Of a DNA stretch of 64,000 nucleotides, positions 45,896 to 53,830 are shown piece by piece. The DNA comes from Silvimonas iriomotensis (GTDB lineage Bacteria > Pseudomonadota > Gammaproteobacteria > Burkholderiales > Chitinibacteraceae): the NCBI RefSeq assembly GCF_014645535.1, contig NZ_BMLX01000006.1, positions 128,444 through 192,443 of the forward strand, read 5' to 3'. Position 1 is the stretch's first letter. Every line of letters begins with the position of its first letter. The notes under the pieces are model-generated. The model worked only from the letters and a program-made list of their open reading frames with translations. It was not told the DNA's origin and did no database searches. Made by a program: the position numbers and the translations under genes.

Positions 45896-47197
45896 ATGAT
45901 TCGCCGCCTTGATTCCCGCGATGCCCAGTTCCAGCAAGAACTCTCGGCCCTGCTCGCTTTTGAGTCTTCGCAAGACCCGGAAGTGGATGCCCGCGTGGCC
46001 GCCATCCTGGATGACGTCAAACAGCGCGGCGATGCCGCCGTGGTTGAATACACCCAGCGTTTCGACAGCGTGAACGCCAGCACCATGGCAGAACTGGAAC
46101 TGTCGCAAGCCGAACTCAAAGCCGCCTTCGAACGCCTGCCGCAAGTGCAGAAAGAGGCGCTTGAAGCCGCTGCAGCCCGCGTGCGCCGGTATCACGAACA
46201 TCAAAAAGCCACGTCCTGGCAGTACACCGACGAAGACGGCACCATGCTGGGCCAGCAAGTCACGGCGCTTGATCGCGTCGGTATCTATGTGCCTGGTGGC
46301 AAGGCGTCTTACCCGTCTTCGGTGCTGATGAATGCCATTCCGGCGCATGTGGCCGGCGTGAGCGAAATCATCATGGTTGTGCCCACACCGCGTGGCGAAC
46401 GCAATGATCTGGTGCTGGCCGCCGCGTATATCGCCGGCGTTTCCCGCGCCTTCACCATTGGCGGCGCGCAAGCCGTGGGCGCCCTGGCGTATGGCACGCA
46501 AACCATTCCGCAAGTCGACAAGATCACCGGCCCGGGCAACGCCTATGTCGCCGCGGCCAAGCGCCGTGTGTTCGGCATTGTCGGGATTGACATGGTCGCC
46601 GGCCCGTCGGAAATCCTGGTGATCTGTGACGGCAGCACCGATCCGGACTGGATCGCCATGGATTTGTTCAGCCAGGCTGAACACGATGAGATCGCCCAGG
46701 CCATCTTGCTGTGCCCGGATGCCGCTTTTATCGACAAAGTCGCCGCCAGTATCGCGCGCCAGTTGCCAGACATGCCGCGCGCCGAAATCATCCGCGCGTC
46801 GCTGTCGGGCCGTGGTGCGCTGATTCATGTGAAAGACCTCGCAGAGGCCTGTCATATCGCCAACTGGATCGCGCCGGAACACCTTGAACTGTCTGTGGCC
46901 GAGCCGCAAGTGTGGCTGCCGGAACTCAAGCACGCCGGGGCGATTTTCCTTGGCAAGTTCACCTCTGAATCGTTGGGTGATTACTGTGCCGGCCCCAACC
47001 ACGTGCTGCCGACCGCCCGTACCGCGCGTTTCGCCAGCCCGCTGGGGGTGTATGACTTCCAGAAGCGCTCCAGCCTGATCCAGGTTTCGGCTGCTGGTGC
47101 ACAAAAGCTGGGCCGCATTGCCAGCACGCTGGCGCATGGCGAGGGCCTGCAAGCCCACGCCAAAGCCGCGGAATACCGGCTGGACGATCAACCCTAA
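45896..47197 (+). CDS. hisD: Histidinol dehydrogenase HisD
   Basis: A 433-residue enzyme catalysing the last two steps of histidine synthesis (histidinol to histidine). [37 protein letters not shown], the zinc-binding QAEHDE, and GPNHVLPT with catalytic His residues are all conserved. The ATG at 45896 is used; the frame opens at a TTG at 45863 without support. In most relatives hisC follows; here a TfoX-like gene starts 16 bases on. Confidence 0.97.
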   Translation: MIRRLDSRDAQFQQELSALLAFESSQDPEVDARVAAILDDVKQRGDAAVVEYTQRFDSVNASTMAELELSQAELKAAFERLPQVQKEALEAAAARVRRYHEHQKATSWQYTDEDGTMLGQQVTALDRVGIYVPGGKASYPSSVLMNAIPAHVAGVSEIIMVVPTPRGERNDLVLAAAYIAGVSRAFTIGGAQAVGALAYGTQTIPQVDKITGPGNAYVAAAKRRVFGIVGIDMVAGPSEILVICDGSTDPDWIAMDLFSQAEHDEIAQAILLCPDAAFIDKVAASIARQLPDMPRAEIIRASLSGRGALIHVKDLAEACHIANWIAPEHLELSVAEPQVWLPELKHAGAIFLGKFTSESLGDYCAGPNHVLPTARTARFASPLGVYDFQKRSSLIQVSAAGAQKLGRIASTLAHGEGLQAHAKAAEYRLDDQP

Positions 47198-47213
47198 CCA
47201 CGGTCGGGACAGC

Positions 47214-47564
47214 ATGCCGGCAAGAAGCGAATATCTGGACTGGCTGCTGGAACAACTGGCGCCGCTGGGCAGCTTGCGACCCAAGTCCATGTTCGGCGGC
47301 TATGGCCTGTATTGCGATGGCGTGTTCTTTGCCATCATCTCTGACGACGTGTTTTACGTGAAGGTGGATGATACCAACCGGCCGCGTTTTGAGAAGGCCG
47401 GTTTGCAGCCCTTCCGTTACGACGTGAAAGACGGCAAGAAGCACTTGTCGTATTACCCGCTGCCCGAGTCTGCACTGGAAGATGCCGAGGCGCTGCAAGA
47501 ATGGGCGCGTGAAGGCATTGGTGCTGCTTTGCGGGCCGCCGCCAAAGGCAAGAAACGTCAATGA
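47214..47564 (+). CDS. TfoX N-terminal domain protein
   Basis: A 116-residue protein matching the TfoX/Sxy N-terminal domain: SMFGGYGLYCDGVFFAII, VFYVKVDDTN, then LSYYPLPE. It lacks the C-terminal domain of Sxy, the competence regulator of gamma-proteobacteria, so a competence role cannot be assumed. It lies 16 bases after hisD and overlaps the cupin gene start as ATGA, so the two are inserted as a pair in the his cluster. Confidence 0.85.
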   Translation: MPARSEYLDWLLEQLAPLGSLRPKSMFGGYGLYCDGVFFAIISDDVFYVKVDDTNRPRFEKAGLQPFRYDVKDGKKHLSYYPLPESALEDAEALQEWAREGIGAALRAAAKGKKRQ

Positions 47565-47905
47565 GTGAAAAGATTTCTACCGCCACGGCCCCGCATTACC
47601 ACTGGGGCGCGGGCGAAGATGGCTGGCATCTGGTGCGTACGCCCGCCTTATCCGTGATTCAGGAGCGGCTAGGCCCAGGCGGTGAGGAAGCGCGGCACTA
47701 CCACGTGCATGCCAGCCAGTTTTTTTATGTCCTCGCCGGCAGCCTTGATATTGAGGTTGCCGGCGTGGTCACCACGCTCAATGCGCAAGAAGGCCTGGCG
47801 ATCCCGGCCGGTGCGGCGCATCAGGTGCGCAATGTGTCGCAATCCGACGCGCATTTTCTGGTGACCTCGCAACCACCCAGTCATGGGGATCGGGTCCTGG
47901 CCTGA
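47561..47905 (+). CDS. Cupin domain protein
   Basis: A 114-residue single cupin domain. Metal-binding motif 1 is GGEEARHYHVHASQFFYVLAG (His, His, Glu/Gln-type pattern), and motif 2 covers IPAGAAHQVRNVS with a His. Single-domain cupins can be isomerases, dioxygenases or sensors, and this one cannot be assigned. It is coupled to the TfoX-like gene. A 121-base gap follows before hisB. Confidence 0.82.
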   Translation: MSEKISTATAPHYHWGAGEDGWHLVRTPALSVIQERLGPGGEEARHYHVHASQFFYVLAGSLDIEVAGVVTTLNAQEGLAIPAGAAHQVRNVSQSDAHFLVTSQPPSHGDRVLA

Positions 47906-48026
47906 TTGGCCCTTTTACCCTGTTTTTACAGCGAAATGGCCCGTTTTTGCTTCACCTCAATAGCAAAGTCGTGGACAATTACGCAAATTGCGCCCATTTG
48001 GGCTATTGCCGATTACGAGAATACGC

Positions 48027-48620
48027 ATGCGCGAAGTACAGGTAACCCGTAACACGCTGGAAACCCAGATCACCGTAACCATCAATCTGGATGGCACCGG
48101 TAAGTCCCGTTTCGATACCGGCGTGCCGTTTCTGGAACACATGATGGATCAGATCGCCCGCCATGGGCTGATTGATCTGGACGTCGTCGCCAAGGGTGAT
48201 CTGCATATCGACGCCCACCATACCGTCGAAGATGTCGGCATTACGCTGGGCCAGGCGCTGGCCAAGGCGCTGGGCGACAAAAAAGGCATCCGCCGTTACG
48301 GCCACGCCTATGTCCCGCTGGATGAAGCGCTGTCGCGCGTGGTGATCGACCTCTCTGGCCGCCCCGGTCTTGAATACGGTGTCGAGTTCACCCGTGCCGC
48401 CATTGGCGGTTTCGATGTCGATCTGTTTGGCGAATTCTTCCGTGGTTTCGTCAATCACGCCGCGGTCACGCTGCATATCGATAACCTGAAGGGCAAAAAC
48501 GCCCACCATCAGGCAGAGACGATCTTCAAGGCATTCGGCCGTGCATTGCGTATGGCAATCGAATACGATGAACGTATGGCTGGCGTCACGCCTTCGACCA
48601 AGGGCACGCTGGTCGGTTAA
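48027..48620 (+). CDS. hisB: Imidazoleglycerol-phosphate dehydratase HisB
   Basis: A 197-residue monofunctional dehydratase, without the histidinol-phosphatase domain of E. coli HisB. The manganese-binding histidine motifs [12 protein letters not shown] and [15 protein letters not shown] are intact. ATG 48027 gives the expected [13 protein letters not shown] start. A separate histidinol-phosphate phosphatase must exist elsewhere. hisH starts 24 bases after its stop. Confidence 0.97.
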   Translation: MREVQVTRNTLETQITVTINLDGTGKSRFDTGVPFLEHMMDQIARHGLIDLDVVAKGDLHIDAHHTVEDVGITLGQALAKALGDKKGIRRYGHAYVPLDEALSRVVIDLSGRPGLEYGVEFTRAAIGGFDVDLFGEFFRGFVNHAAVTLHIDNLKGKNAHHQAETIFKAFGRALRMAIEYDERMAGVTPSTKGTLVG

Positions 48621-48644
48621 CCTTTCTCACGTTGAACCACTGAA

Positions 48645-49286
48645 ATGCGTATCGCAATTGTTGACTACGGCATGGGGAACCTCCATTCCGTAACCAAAGC
48701 CTTTGAGCACGTTGCCGGCAGTGATGCCAGCATCGTGCTGACGGACGACCCGATCGAAGTCGCCGCCGCCGACAAAGTGGTGTTTCCCGGTCAGGGCGCC
48801 ATGCCCGACTGCATGCGCCATCTGGAAGAAAGTGGCCTGAAGGGGGCCGTGCTGGATGCTGCCCGCCACAAGCCGTTTCTGGGCATTTGCGTCGGCGCGC
48901 AACTCTTGTTCGATTACAGCGAAGAGGGCGACACGCCCGGTCTGGGCGTGTTTGCTGGCGGCGTGATGCGTTTTCCCAAAGAACGCATGCACGACGACGA
49001 AGGCCACAAGCTTAAAGTGCCGCACATGGGCTGGAACGAAATGTTCATCACCCGGGCGCACCCGCTGTGGCAAGGCATCCCGGAAGGCGAGCGCTTTTAC
49101 TTCGTGCACAGCTACCACTTCAAGCCATCGGATGACATTACCGTCATCGAATCGGCCTACCCGTACCGTTTTGCGGCGGCCGTGGCGCGCGACAATATCT
49201 TTGCCATTCAATGCCACCCGGAGAAAAGCCATAACGCCGGGCTGCAATTATTGCGAAATTTTGTACACTGGGATGGTCGCCCCTGA
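48645..49286 (+). CDS. hisH: Imidazole glycerol phosphate synthase subunit HisH
   Basis: A 213-residue glutamine amidotransferase that feeds ammonia to HisF. The nucleophile Cys82 is in FLGICVGAQLLFD, a variant of the usual GICLGMQ. The His-Glu pair is in QCHPEKS. The oxyanion strand PGQGAM and the N-terminus IVDYGMGNLHS match. Followed by hisA after 48 bases. Confidence 0.96.
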   Translation: MRIAIVDYGMGNLHSVTKAFEHVAGSDASIVLTDDPIEVAAADKVVFPGQGAMPDCMRHLEESGLKGAVLDAARHKPFLGICVGAQLLFDYSEEGDTPGLGVFAGGVMRFPKERMHDDEGHKLKVPHMGWNEMFITRAHPLWQGIPEGERFYFVHSYHFKPSDDITVIESAYPYRFAAAVARDNIFAIQCHPEKSHNAGLQLLRNFVHWDGRP

Positions 49287-49334
49287 GCCTTGGGCGACAC
49301 ACTGATAACCTGATTTCATTGAAATTTCTGCATC

Positions 49335-50078
49335 ATGCTGATTATTCCTGCAATTGATTTGAAAGATGGCCACTGCGTTCGTTTGCGTCAGGGCCTGATG
49401 GAAGATGCCACCGTCTTCTCGGAAAACCCCGCCCCGATGGCCCGCCACTGGCTGGACAAAGGCGGTCGCCGCCTGCACCTGGTGGATTTGAACGGCGCTT
49501 TTGCCGGCAAGCCCAAAAACCTGGATGCCATCAAGGCCATTCTGGCTGAGGTGAACGGCGAAGTGCCGGTGCAACTGGGTGGCGGTATCCGCGACCTGGA
49601 CACCATCGAGCGCTATCTGGATGCCGGCATCGACTACGTCATCATCGGCACCGCCGCGGTGAAGATCCCCGGTTTTCTGCACGAAGCCTGCGACGCTTTC
49701 CCGGGCCACATCATTGTGGGTCTGGATGCCAAGGATGGCCGTGTGGCGACCGATGGCTGGTCCAAGATCACTGAACATGACGTGATCGACCTGGCGCAAC
49801 GCTTCCAGGACTACGGCGTGGAAAGCGTGATCTACACCGATATCGGTCGTGACGGCATGCTGTCCGGCGTGAACATTGAAGCCACCGTCAAACTGGCCCA
49901 GGCGCTGACCATTCCGGTGATCGCCTCGGGCGGCCTGACCGATCTGGACGACGTGCGCAAGCTGGTTGAAGTAGAAAGTGAAGGCATTGAAGGTGTGATC
50001 ACCGGCCGCGCGATCTACGAAGGCACCATTGACTTCAAGGCCGCGCAAGAGCTGGCCGACGAAGCCATCGCCGCCTGA
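49335..50078 (+). CDS. hisA: ProFAR isomerase HisA
   Basis: A 247-residue TIM-barrel isomerase of the histidine pathway. The catalytic Asp8 is in [31 protein letters not shown] and phosphate-binding [11 protein letters not shown] are present. A long perfect hairpin follows before hisF. Confidence 0.97.
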   Translation: MLIIPAIDLKDGHCVRLRQGLMEDATVFSENPAPMARHWLDKGGRRLHLVDLNGAFAGKPKNLDAIKAILAEVNGEVPVQLGGGIRDLDTIERYLDAGIDYVIIGTAAVKIPGFLHEACDAFPGHIIVGLDAKDGRVATDGWSKITEHDVIDLAQRFQDYGVESVIYTDIGRDGMLSGVNIEATVKLAQALTIPVIASGGLTDLDDVRKLVEVESEGIEGVITGRAIYEGTIDFKAAQELADEAIAA

Positions 50079-50092
50079 TTTTTCTGCAAGAC

Positions 50093-50139
50093 CGCCACAG
50101 GGTTGCCCCGGCTTTTGCGCGCGAGGCAACCCTGTGGCG
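50093..50139. repeat. Perfect 15-bp inverted repeat between hisA and hisF
   Basis: CGCCACAGGGTTGCC (50093-50107) pairs exactly with GGCAACCCTGTGGCG (50125-50139) around a 17-base loop. No T tract follows, so it is not an intrinsic terminator of the usual kind. It ends 15 bases before the hisF ATG. Confidence 0.8.
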
Positions 50140-50154
50140 CGCCCGGAACCTGAC

Positions 50155-50922
50155 ATGCCTTTAGCCAAACGCATTATCCCCTGCCTTGATGTCACCGCTG
50201 GCCGCGTGGTCAAAGGTGTCAATTTTGTCGAACTGCGCGACGCCGGCGACCCGGTGGAAATCGCCCGCCGTTACGACGAACAAGGCGCGGATGAGCTGAC
50301 TTTTCTGGATATCACCGCCTCGTCGGATGATCGCGATCTCATCTTGTCGGTGATTGAAGCTGTGGCCTCGCAAGTGTTCATTCCGCTCACCGTCGGCGGT
50401 GGCGTGCGCAAGGTCGAAGACGTGCGCCGTTTGCTCAACGCGGGCGCGGACAAGATCAGCATCAACACTTCGGCCATTACCAATCCGCAACTGGTGGCGG
50501 ATGCCGCCGCGCGCTTTGGTAGTCAGGCCATTGTGGTCGCCATTGACGCCAAGGCGGTCACGCCCAACAACGACCGCTGGGAAGTATTCACCCATGGCGG
50601 CCGCAATGCCACCGGGCTGGATGCGGTGGAGTGGGCCATCAAGATGCAGCAAATGGGCGCGGGCGAAATCCTGCTGACCAGCATGGATCGCGATGGCACC
50701 AAAATCGGTTTCAACCTGCCGCTGACCCGTGCCATTTCTGATGCGGTGGATATCCCGGTGATCGCCTCCGGCGGCGTGGGCAATCTGCAGCATATGGTCG
50801 AAGGTGTGACCGAAGGCCATGCCGATGCCGTGCTGGCCGCGTCGATCTTCCATTTTGGTGAATACACGGTACGTCAGACCAAAGAGGCCATGCGCGCCGC
50901 GGGGATTGAGGTGCGCCTGTGA
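50155..50922 (+). CDS. hisF: Imidazole glycerol phosphate synthase subunit HisF
   Basis: A 255-residue TIM-barrel cyclase subunit. Catalytic Asp11 is in [16 protein letters not shown] and Asp130-region in [21 protein letters not shown] and the phosphate loop GGVGNL are intact. ATG 50155 is the family start; the earlier frame runs through the hairpin. The stop overlaps hisI as GTGA. Confidence 0.97.
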   Translation: MPLAKRIIPCLDVTAGRVVKGVNFVELRDAGDPVEIARRYDEQGADELTFLDITASSDDRDLILSVIEAVASQVFIPLTVGGGVRKVEDVRRLLNAGADKISINTSAITNPQLVADAAARFGSQAIVVAIDAKAVTPNNDRWEVFTHGGRNATGLDAVEWAIKMQQMGAGEILLTSMDRDGTKIGFNLPLTRAISDAVDIPVIASGGVGNLQHMVEGVTEGHADAVLAASIFHFGEYTVRQTKEAMRAAGIEVRL

Positions 50923-51314
50923 GCTGGCTCGACGAGATCAAATTTGATGCCGCTGGCCTTGTGCCGGTGATTGCGCAGGACGAACACACCGGCCGCGTGC
51001 TGATGTTTGCCTTTGCCAATCGTGACGCCGTAGCGCTGTCTGCCGACAAAGGCACCGCGCATTACTGGACGCGTTCGCGCCAGAAGCTGTGGCACAAGGG
51101 CGAAGAATCTGGTCATTTTCAGCGCATCAAGGAAATCCGCCTTGATTGCGACGGTGACGTGCTGATCTATGTGATCGAGCAAGAAGGTGGCATTGCCTGC
51201 CACACCGGTCGCGAGAGCTGTTTTTTCCGCAAGCTCAATGGCGATGCCTGGGAAACGGTTGATCCGGTGCTCAAAGACCCCAATGCCATTTACGGTCATG
51301 GTCATTCGCATTGA
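50919..51314 (+). CDS. hisI: Phosphoribosyl-AMP cyclohydrolase HisI
   Basis: A 131-residue monofunctional enzyme opening the adenine ring of [24 protein letters not shown] and [23 protein letters not shown] carry the zinc cysteines and acidic magnesium residues. It starts at GTG within the hisF stop. A strong terminator follows, so hisE, its usual partner, has a separate promoter. Confidence 0.97.
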   Translation: MSWLDEIKFDAAGLVPVIAQDEHTGRVLMFAFANRDAVALSADKGTAHYWTRSRQKLWHKGEESGHFQRIKEIRLDCDGDVLIYVIEQEGGIACHTGRESCFFRKLNGDAWETVDPVLKDPNAIYGHGHSH

Positions 51315-51339
51315 GCGTGATCAAACCAGGCGCAGTATC

Positions 51340-51366
51340 AAGCCCGTTCGTGAACGGGCTTTTTTG
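51340..51366 (+). terminator. Rho-independent terminator after hisI
   Basis: AAGCCCGTTC (51340-51349) pairs with GAACGGGCTT (51352-51361), followed by TTTTTG. It closes hisB-hisI and leaves hisE downstream. Confidence 0.85.
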
Positions 51367-51451
51367 TCTGAACGGCAGATTCATCCGGATGTTCGTACAA
51401 CTTTAAACAAGCCACCTGCAACCGTTGCGTCCTTTCGTCATCAAACCCCCT

Positions 51452-51457
51452 TATAAT
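51452..51457 (+). promoter_or_regulatory. Possible -10 box for hisE
   Basis: TATAAT at 51452-51457, 26 bases before the hisE ATG. TTGCGT (51425-51430) is 21 bases upstream, a poor -35 spacing. The surrounding TTATAATTG is identical to that upstream of hisD. Confidence 0.4.
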
Positions 51458-51482
51458 TGGTCCTTTGTATCTGGAGCGAAGC

Positions 51483-51812
51483 ATGGTTTCCGCTGAAATC
51501 CTGGAGCGTCTGTCCGCCACGCTGGCATCCCGCCGCGAAGCCGACCCCAGCACCTCTTATGTCGCCAAACTGTTCCACAAGGGGCAGGAAGCCATCCTGA
51601 AAAAGGTCGGCGAAGAAGCGCTTGAAACCATCCTTGCCGCCAAAGATGGCGACCGCCGTCATCTGGTCAGCGAAGTGGCTGACCTGTGGTTCCACACCAT
51701 GGTGCTGCTGGCCAATGAAGGCTTGTCGGCCGAAGACGTGCTGGCTGAACTGGCGCGCCGTGAAGGCATTTCCGGTATCGACGAAAAAGCCTCTCGTCCG
51801 GTCAAGGATTAA
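51483..51812 (+). CDS. hisE: Phosphoribosyl-ATP pyrophosphatase HisE
   Basis: A 109-residue MazG-like all-alpha enzyme that removes pyrophosphate from [23 protein letters not shown] and [18 protein letters not shown] hold the Glu/Asp metal ligands. ATG 51483 follows GGAGCG; a TTG at 51465 is in frame but unlikely. HIT follows after 61 bases. Confidence 0.96.
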   Translation: MVSAEILERLSATLASRREADPSTSYVAKLFHKGQEAILKKVGEEALETILAAKDGDRRHLVSEVADLWFHTMVLLANEGLSAEDVLAELARREGISGIDEKASRPVKD

Positions 51813-51873
51813 AAACCGGGCCGACCAGGTCTTATGAATGATGGCGCCCTCCGGGCGTAATGGGAGAAACTTG

Positions 51874-52230
51874 ATGAGCGATTGCCTGTTCTGCAAGCTG
51901 GCCAGCGGCGAAATCCCGAGCAAGCAGATTTACAGCGATGATGAAGTCGTGGCGTTTCACGACATTCATCCAGTGGCACCGGTGCATTTTCTGATTGTCC
52001 CCAAAACCCACGTCGATTCGCTGGCGCACGCGGGCCCGGAACATGAGGCGCTGTTGGGCAAGATGCTGTTGCTGGCGCCCCGACTGGCCGCAGAGCAAGG
52101 TTTGAAAGACGGGTTCCGCACTGTCATCAATACCGGCCATGGCGGCGGGCAAACGTTCTTCCATCTGCACGTGCACGTGTTTGGTGGTAATACCATGTCG
52201 CCAGACCTGGCTGCCATCACAACGCAATAA
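51874..52230 (+). CDS. HIT family nucleotide-binding protein
   Basis: A 118-residue HINT-type protein, a purine nucleoside phosphoramidate hydrolase. CLFCKLASGEIPSK at the N-terminus and the histidine triad HLHVHVFGG near the C-terminus are clear. ATG 51874 follows GGGAGAAAC. hisE-HIT-tatA is a standard order in betaproteobacteria. Confidence 0.94.
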   Translation: MSDCLFCKLASGEIPSKQIYSDDEVVAFHDIHPVAPVHFLIVPKTHVDSLAHAGPEHEALLGKMLLLAPRLAAEQGLKDGFRTVINTGHGGGQTFFHLHVHVFGGNTMSPDLAAITTQ

Positions 52231-52312
52231 TCAGCGTGTAAAGAACAAGCCCCTGGTGGTCAGGGGTTTGACCGGTTCAACCTGCGGCGCGTGGCGCCGG
52301 GAGTAAAACACA

Positions 52313-52522
52313 ATGGGTTCGTTTAGCATCTGGCATTGGCTGATCGTGCTGGTGATCATTGTCCTGGTTTTTGGCACCAAGAAGCTGGGCAATGTCGGCA
52401 AGGATCTGGGTTCTGCGGTTCGCGGCTTCAAGGAAGGCGTGAATGGCGAAGGCGAAAAGCCGGCTGACAATCATGCTGAGGCCGGCCGCGTGATTGACAC
52501 TGCTGACCGCGACAAGCGCTAA
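52313..52522 (+). CDS. tatA: Sec-independent translocase subunit TatA
   Basis: A 69-residue protein with one N-terminal membrane helix ([20 protein letters not shown]), the hinge FGTKKL and an amphipathic helix ([11 protein letters not shown]), the standard TatA layout. TatA oligomers form the passage for folded, twin-arginine proteins. tatB follows by 24 bases. Confidence 0.95.
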   Translation: MGSFSIWHWLIVLVIIVLVFGTKKLGNVGKDLGSAVRGFKEGVNGEGEKPADNHAEAGRVIDTADRDKR

Positions 52523-52546
52523 GCCGCCGACAGGACGACACGGGCG

Positions 52547-53080
52547 GTGTTTGATATCAGTCTGGGTGAAATGGCAGTCATTGGCGCGGTCGCCCTTGTG
52601 GTGATCGGGCCGGAGCGGCTGCCCAAAGTGGCGCGAACCCTGGGTTTGCTGGTGGGGCGCGCCCAGCGTTTTGCCAACAGCGTCAAAGCGGATCTGGACC
52701 GGGAAATTGCCCAGTCCGAACTGGCGAAGCTGGAAGCGGAGATGCGCGCGCAAGGCGCCGAGCTGCGCAACACCATTCACCAGCCGCTGGCTGACGCCAA
52801 AGCCGCCTTGCTGGCGGCGCCCGCTGATACGCCGGCGCCCGCCGTCATCCACACCCCGGCTGAGCCCGCAGTAACACCGCTGCCCGAGCCCGAGCAGTTT
52901 GCGCTGACCGCTGCTGACCAGGCGCTGCGCCCCGTCGTCGAGCCGGCCGCAGCAACTGTGGTCTCCGCCCCCGCGCCCGCCCCGCAGATCAGCCCGGCTG
53001 CTCATGATGAGCGCCAGCTTGATCTGTTTGAACCCTCTGTACCCACCGCTGCGCCCACGCCAGCGCGAGATCGCCGCTGA
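52547..53080 (+). CDS. tatB: Sec-independent translocase subunit TatB
   Basis: A 177-residue protein from a GTG start. MFDISLGEMAVIGAVALVV, then IGPERLPKVARTLG, is the TatB membrane helix and hinge. A long amphipathic helix and a Pro/Ala-rich low-complexity tail of about 70 residues follow. With TatC it forms the signal-peptide receptor. tatC begins 3 bases after its stop. Confidence 0.95.
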   Translation: MFDISLGEMAVIGAVALVVIGPERLPKVARTLGLLVGRAQRFANSVKADLDREIAQSELAKLEAEMRAQGAELRNTIHQPLADAKAALLAAPADTPAPAVIHTPAEPAVTPLPEPEQFALTAADQALRPVVEPAAATVVSAPAPAPQISPAAHDERQLDLFEPSVPTAAPTPARDRR

Positions 53081-53083
53081 TTC

Positions 53084-53830
53084 ATGACTGAGGACAACTT
53101 TCAGCCGCTGCTGGTCCACCTGATCGAGTTGCGCTCCCGCATTGTGCGCAGCGCCCTGGTGTTCTTCGTCGGCTTTGCTATCTGTTTTTATTTCTCGCAA
53201 CAGTTGTACGACTTTCTGGTCGCGCCACTGACCGCGGTGCTGCCCAGCCAGAAACTGGTTTCAATCGGCATTGCTGCGCCGTTCCTGTTGCAGGTCAAGA
53301 TTGTGGCGCTGACGGCCGTGATCATCACCATGCCGCACACGCTCTATCAAGTGTGGGCCTTTGTGGCACCCGGCTTGTACACCCATGAAAAACGCATGAT
53401 CCTGCCGCTGGTGGTGTCCTCCACCTTGTTGTTCTTCCTCGGCATGTCGTTTGCGTATTTCTTTGTCTTCAAAACCGTCTTCGCCTTTGTGGCCTCGCAT
53501 GTGCCCAGTTCCATGCAGTGGCTGCCAGATTCTGAACAGTACCTCTCGTTTGTGCTGGGGCTGTTCATCTCTTTCGGCATCACCTTTGAAGTGCCGGTGG
53601 CGATTGTGCTGCTGGTCCACATTGGCGTTGTCACCGTCGAAAAACTGGTGAGCTGGCGTCCGTACGTGATCGTGGGTTCCTTTATTGTGGCCGCCGTGGT
53701 CACCCCGCCCGATCCGCTCTCGCAATGCCTGCTTGCTGTTCCACTCTGGCTTTTGTATGAAGCCGGTTGCGTCGTCGCCCGCTGGACCGGGACACGCGCA
53801 TCCAACCAAACCCACACCCAAGAACAATGA
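53084..53830 (+). CDS. tatC: Sec-independent translocase subunit TatC
   Basis: A 248-residue six-helix membrane protein. HLIELRSRIVRSALVFFVGF at the N-terminus, FVAPGLYTHEKRMILPLV and FGITFEVPVAIVLLVHIGVV are family signatures. It binds the twin-arginine signal. Its stop overlaps the start of the PglL-like gene as ATGA. Confidence 0.96.
   Translation: MTEDNFQPLLVHLIELRSRIVRSALVFFVGFAICFYFSQQLYDFLVAPLTAVLPSQKLVSIGIAAPFLLQVKIVALTAVIITMPHTLYQVWAFVAPGLYTHEKRMILPLVVSSTLLFFLGMSFAYFFVFKTVFAFVASHVPSSMQWLPDSEQYLSFVLGLFISFGITFEVPVAIVLLVHIGVVTVEKLVSWRPYVIVGSFIVAAVVTPPDPLSQCLLAVPLWLLYEAGCVVARWTGTRASNQTHTQEQ

Noticed and set aside
47214-47564. Competence regulator Sxy/TfoX
   Set aside because: Only the N-terminal domain is present; single-domain relatives have no proven competence role.
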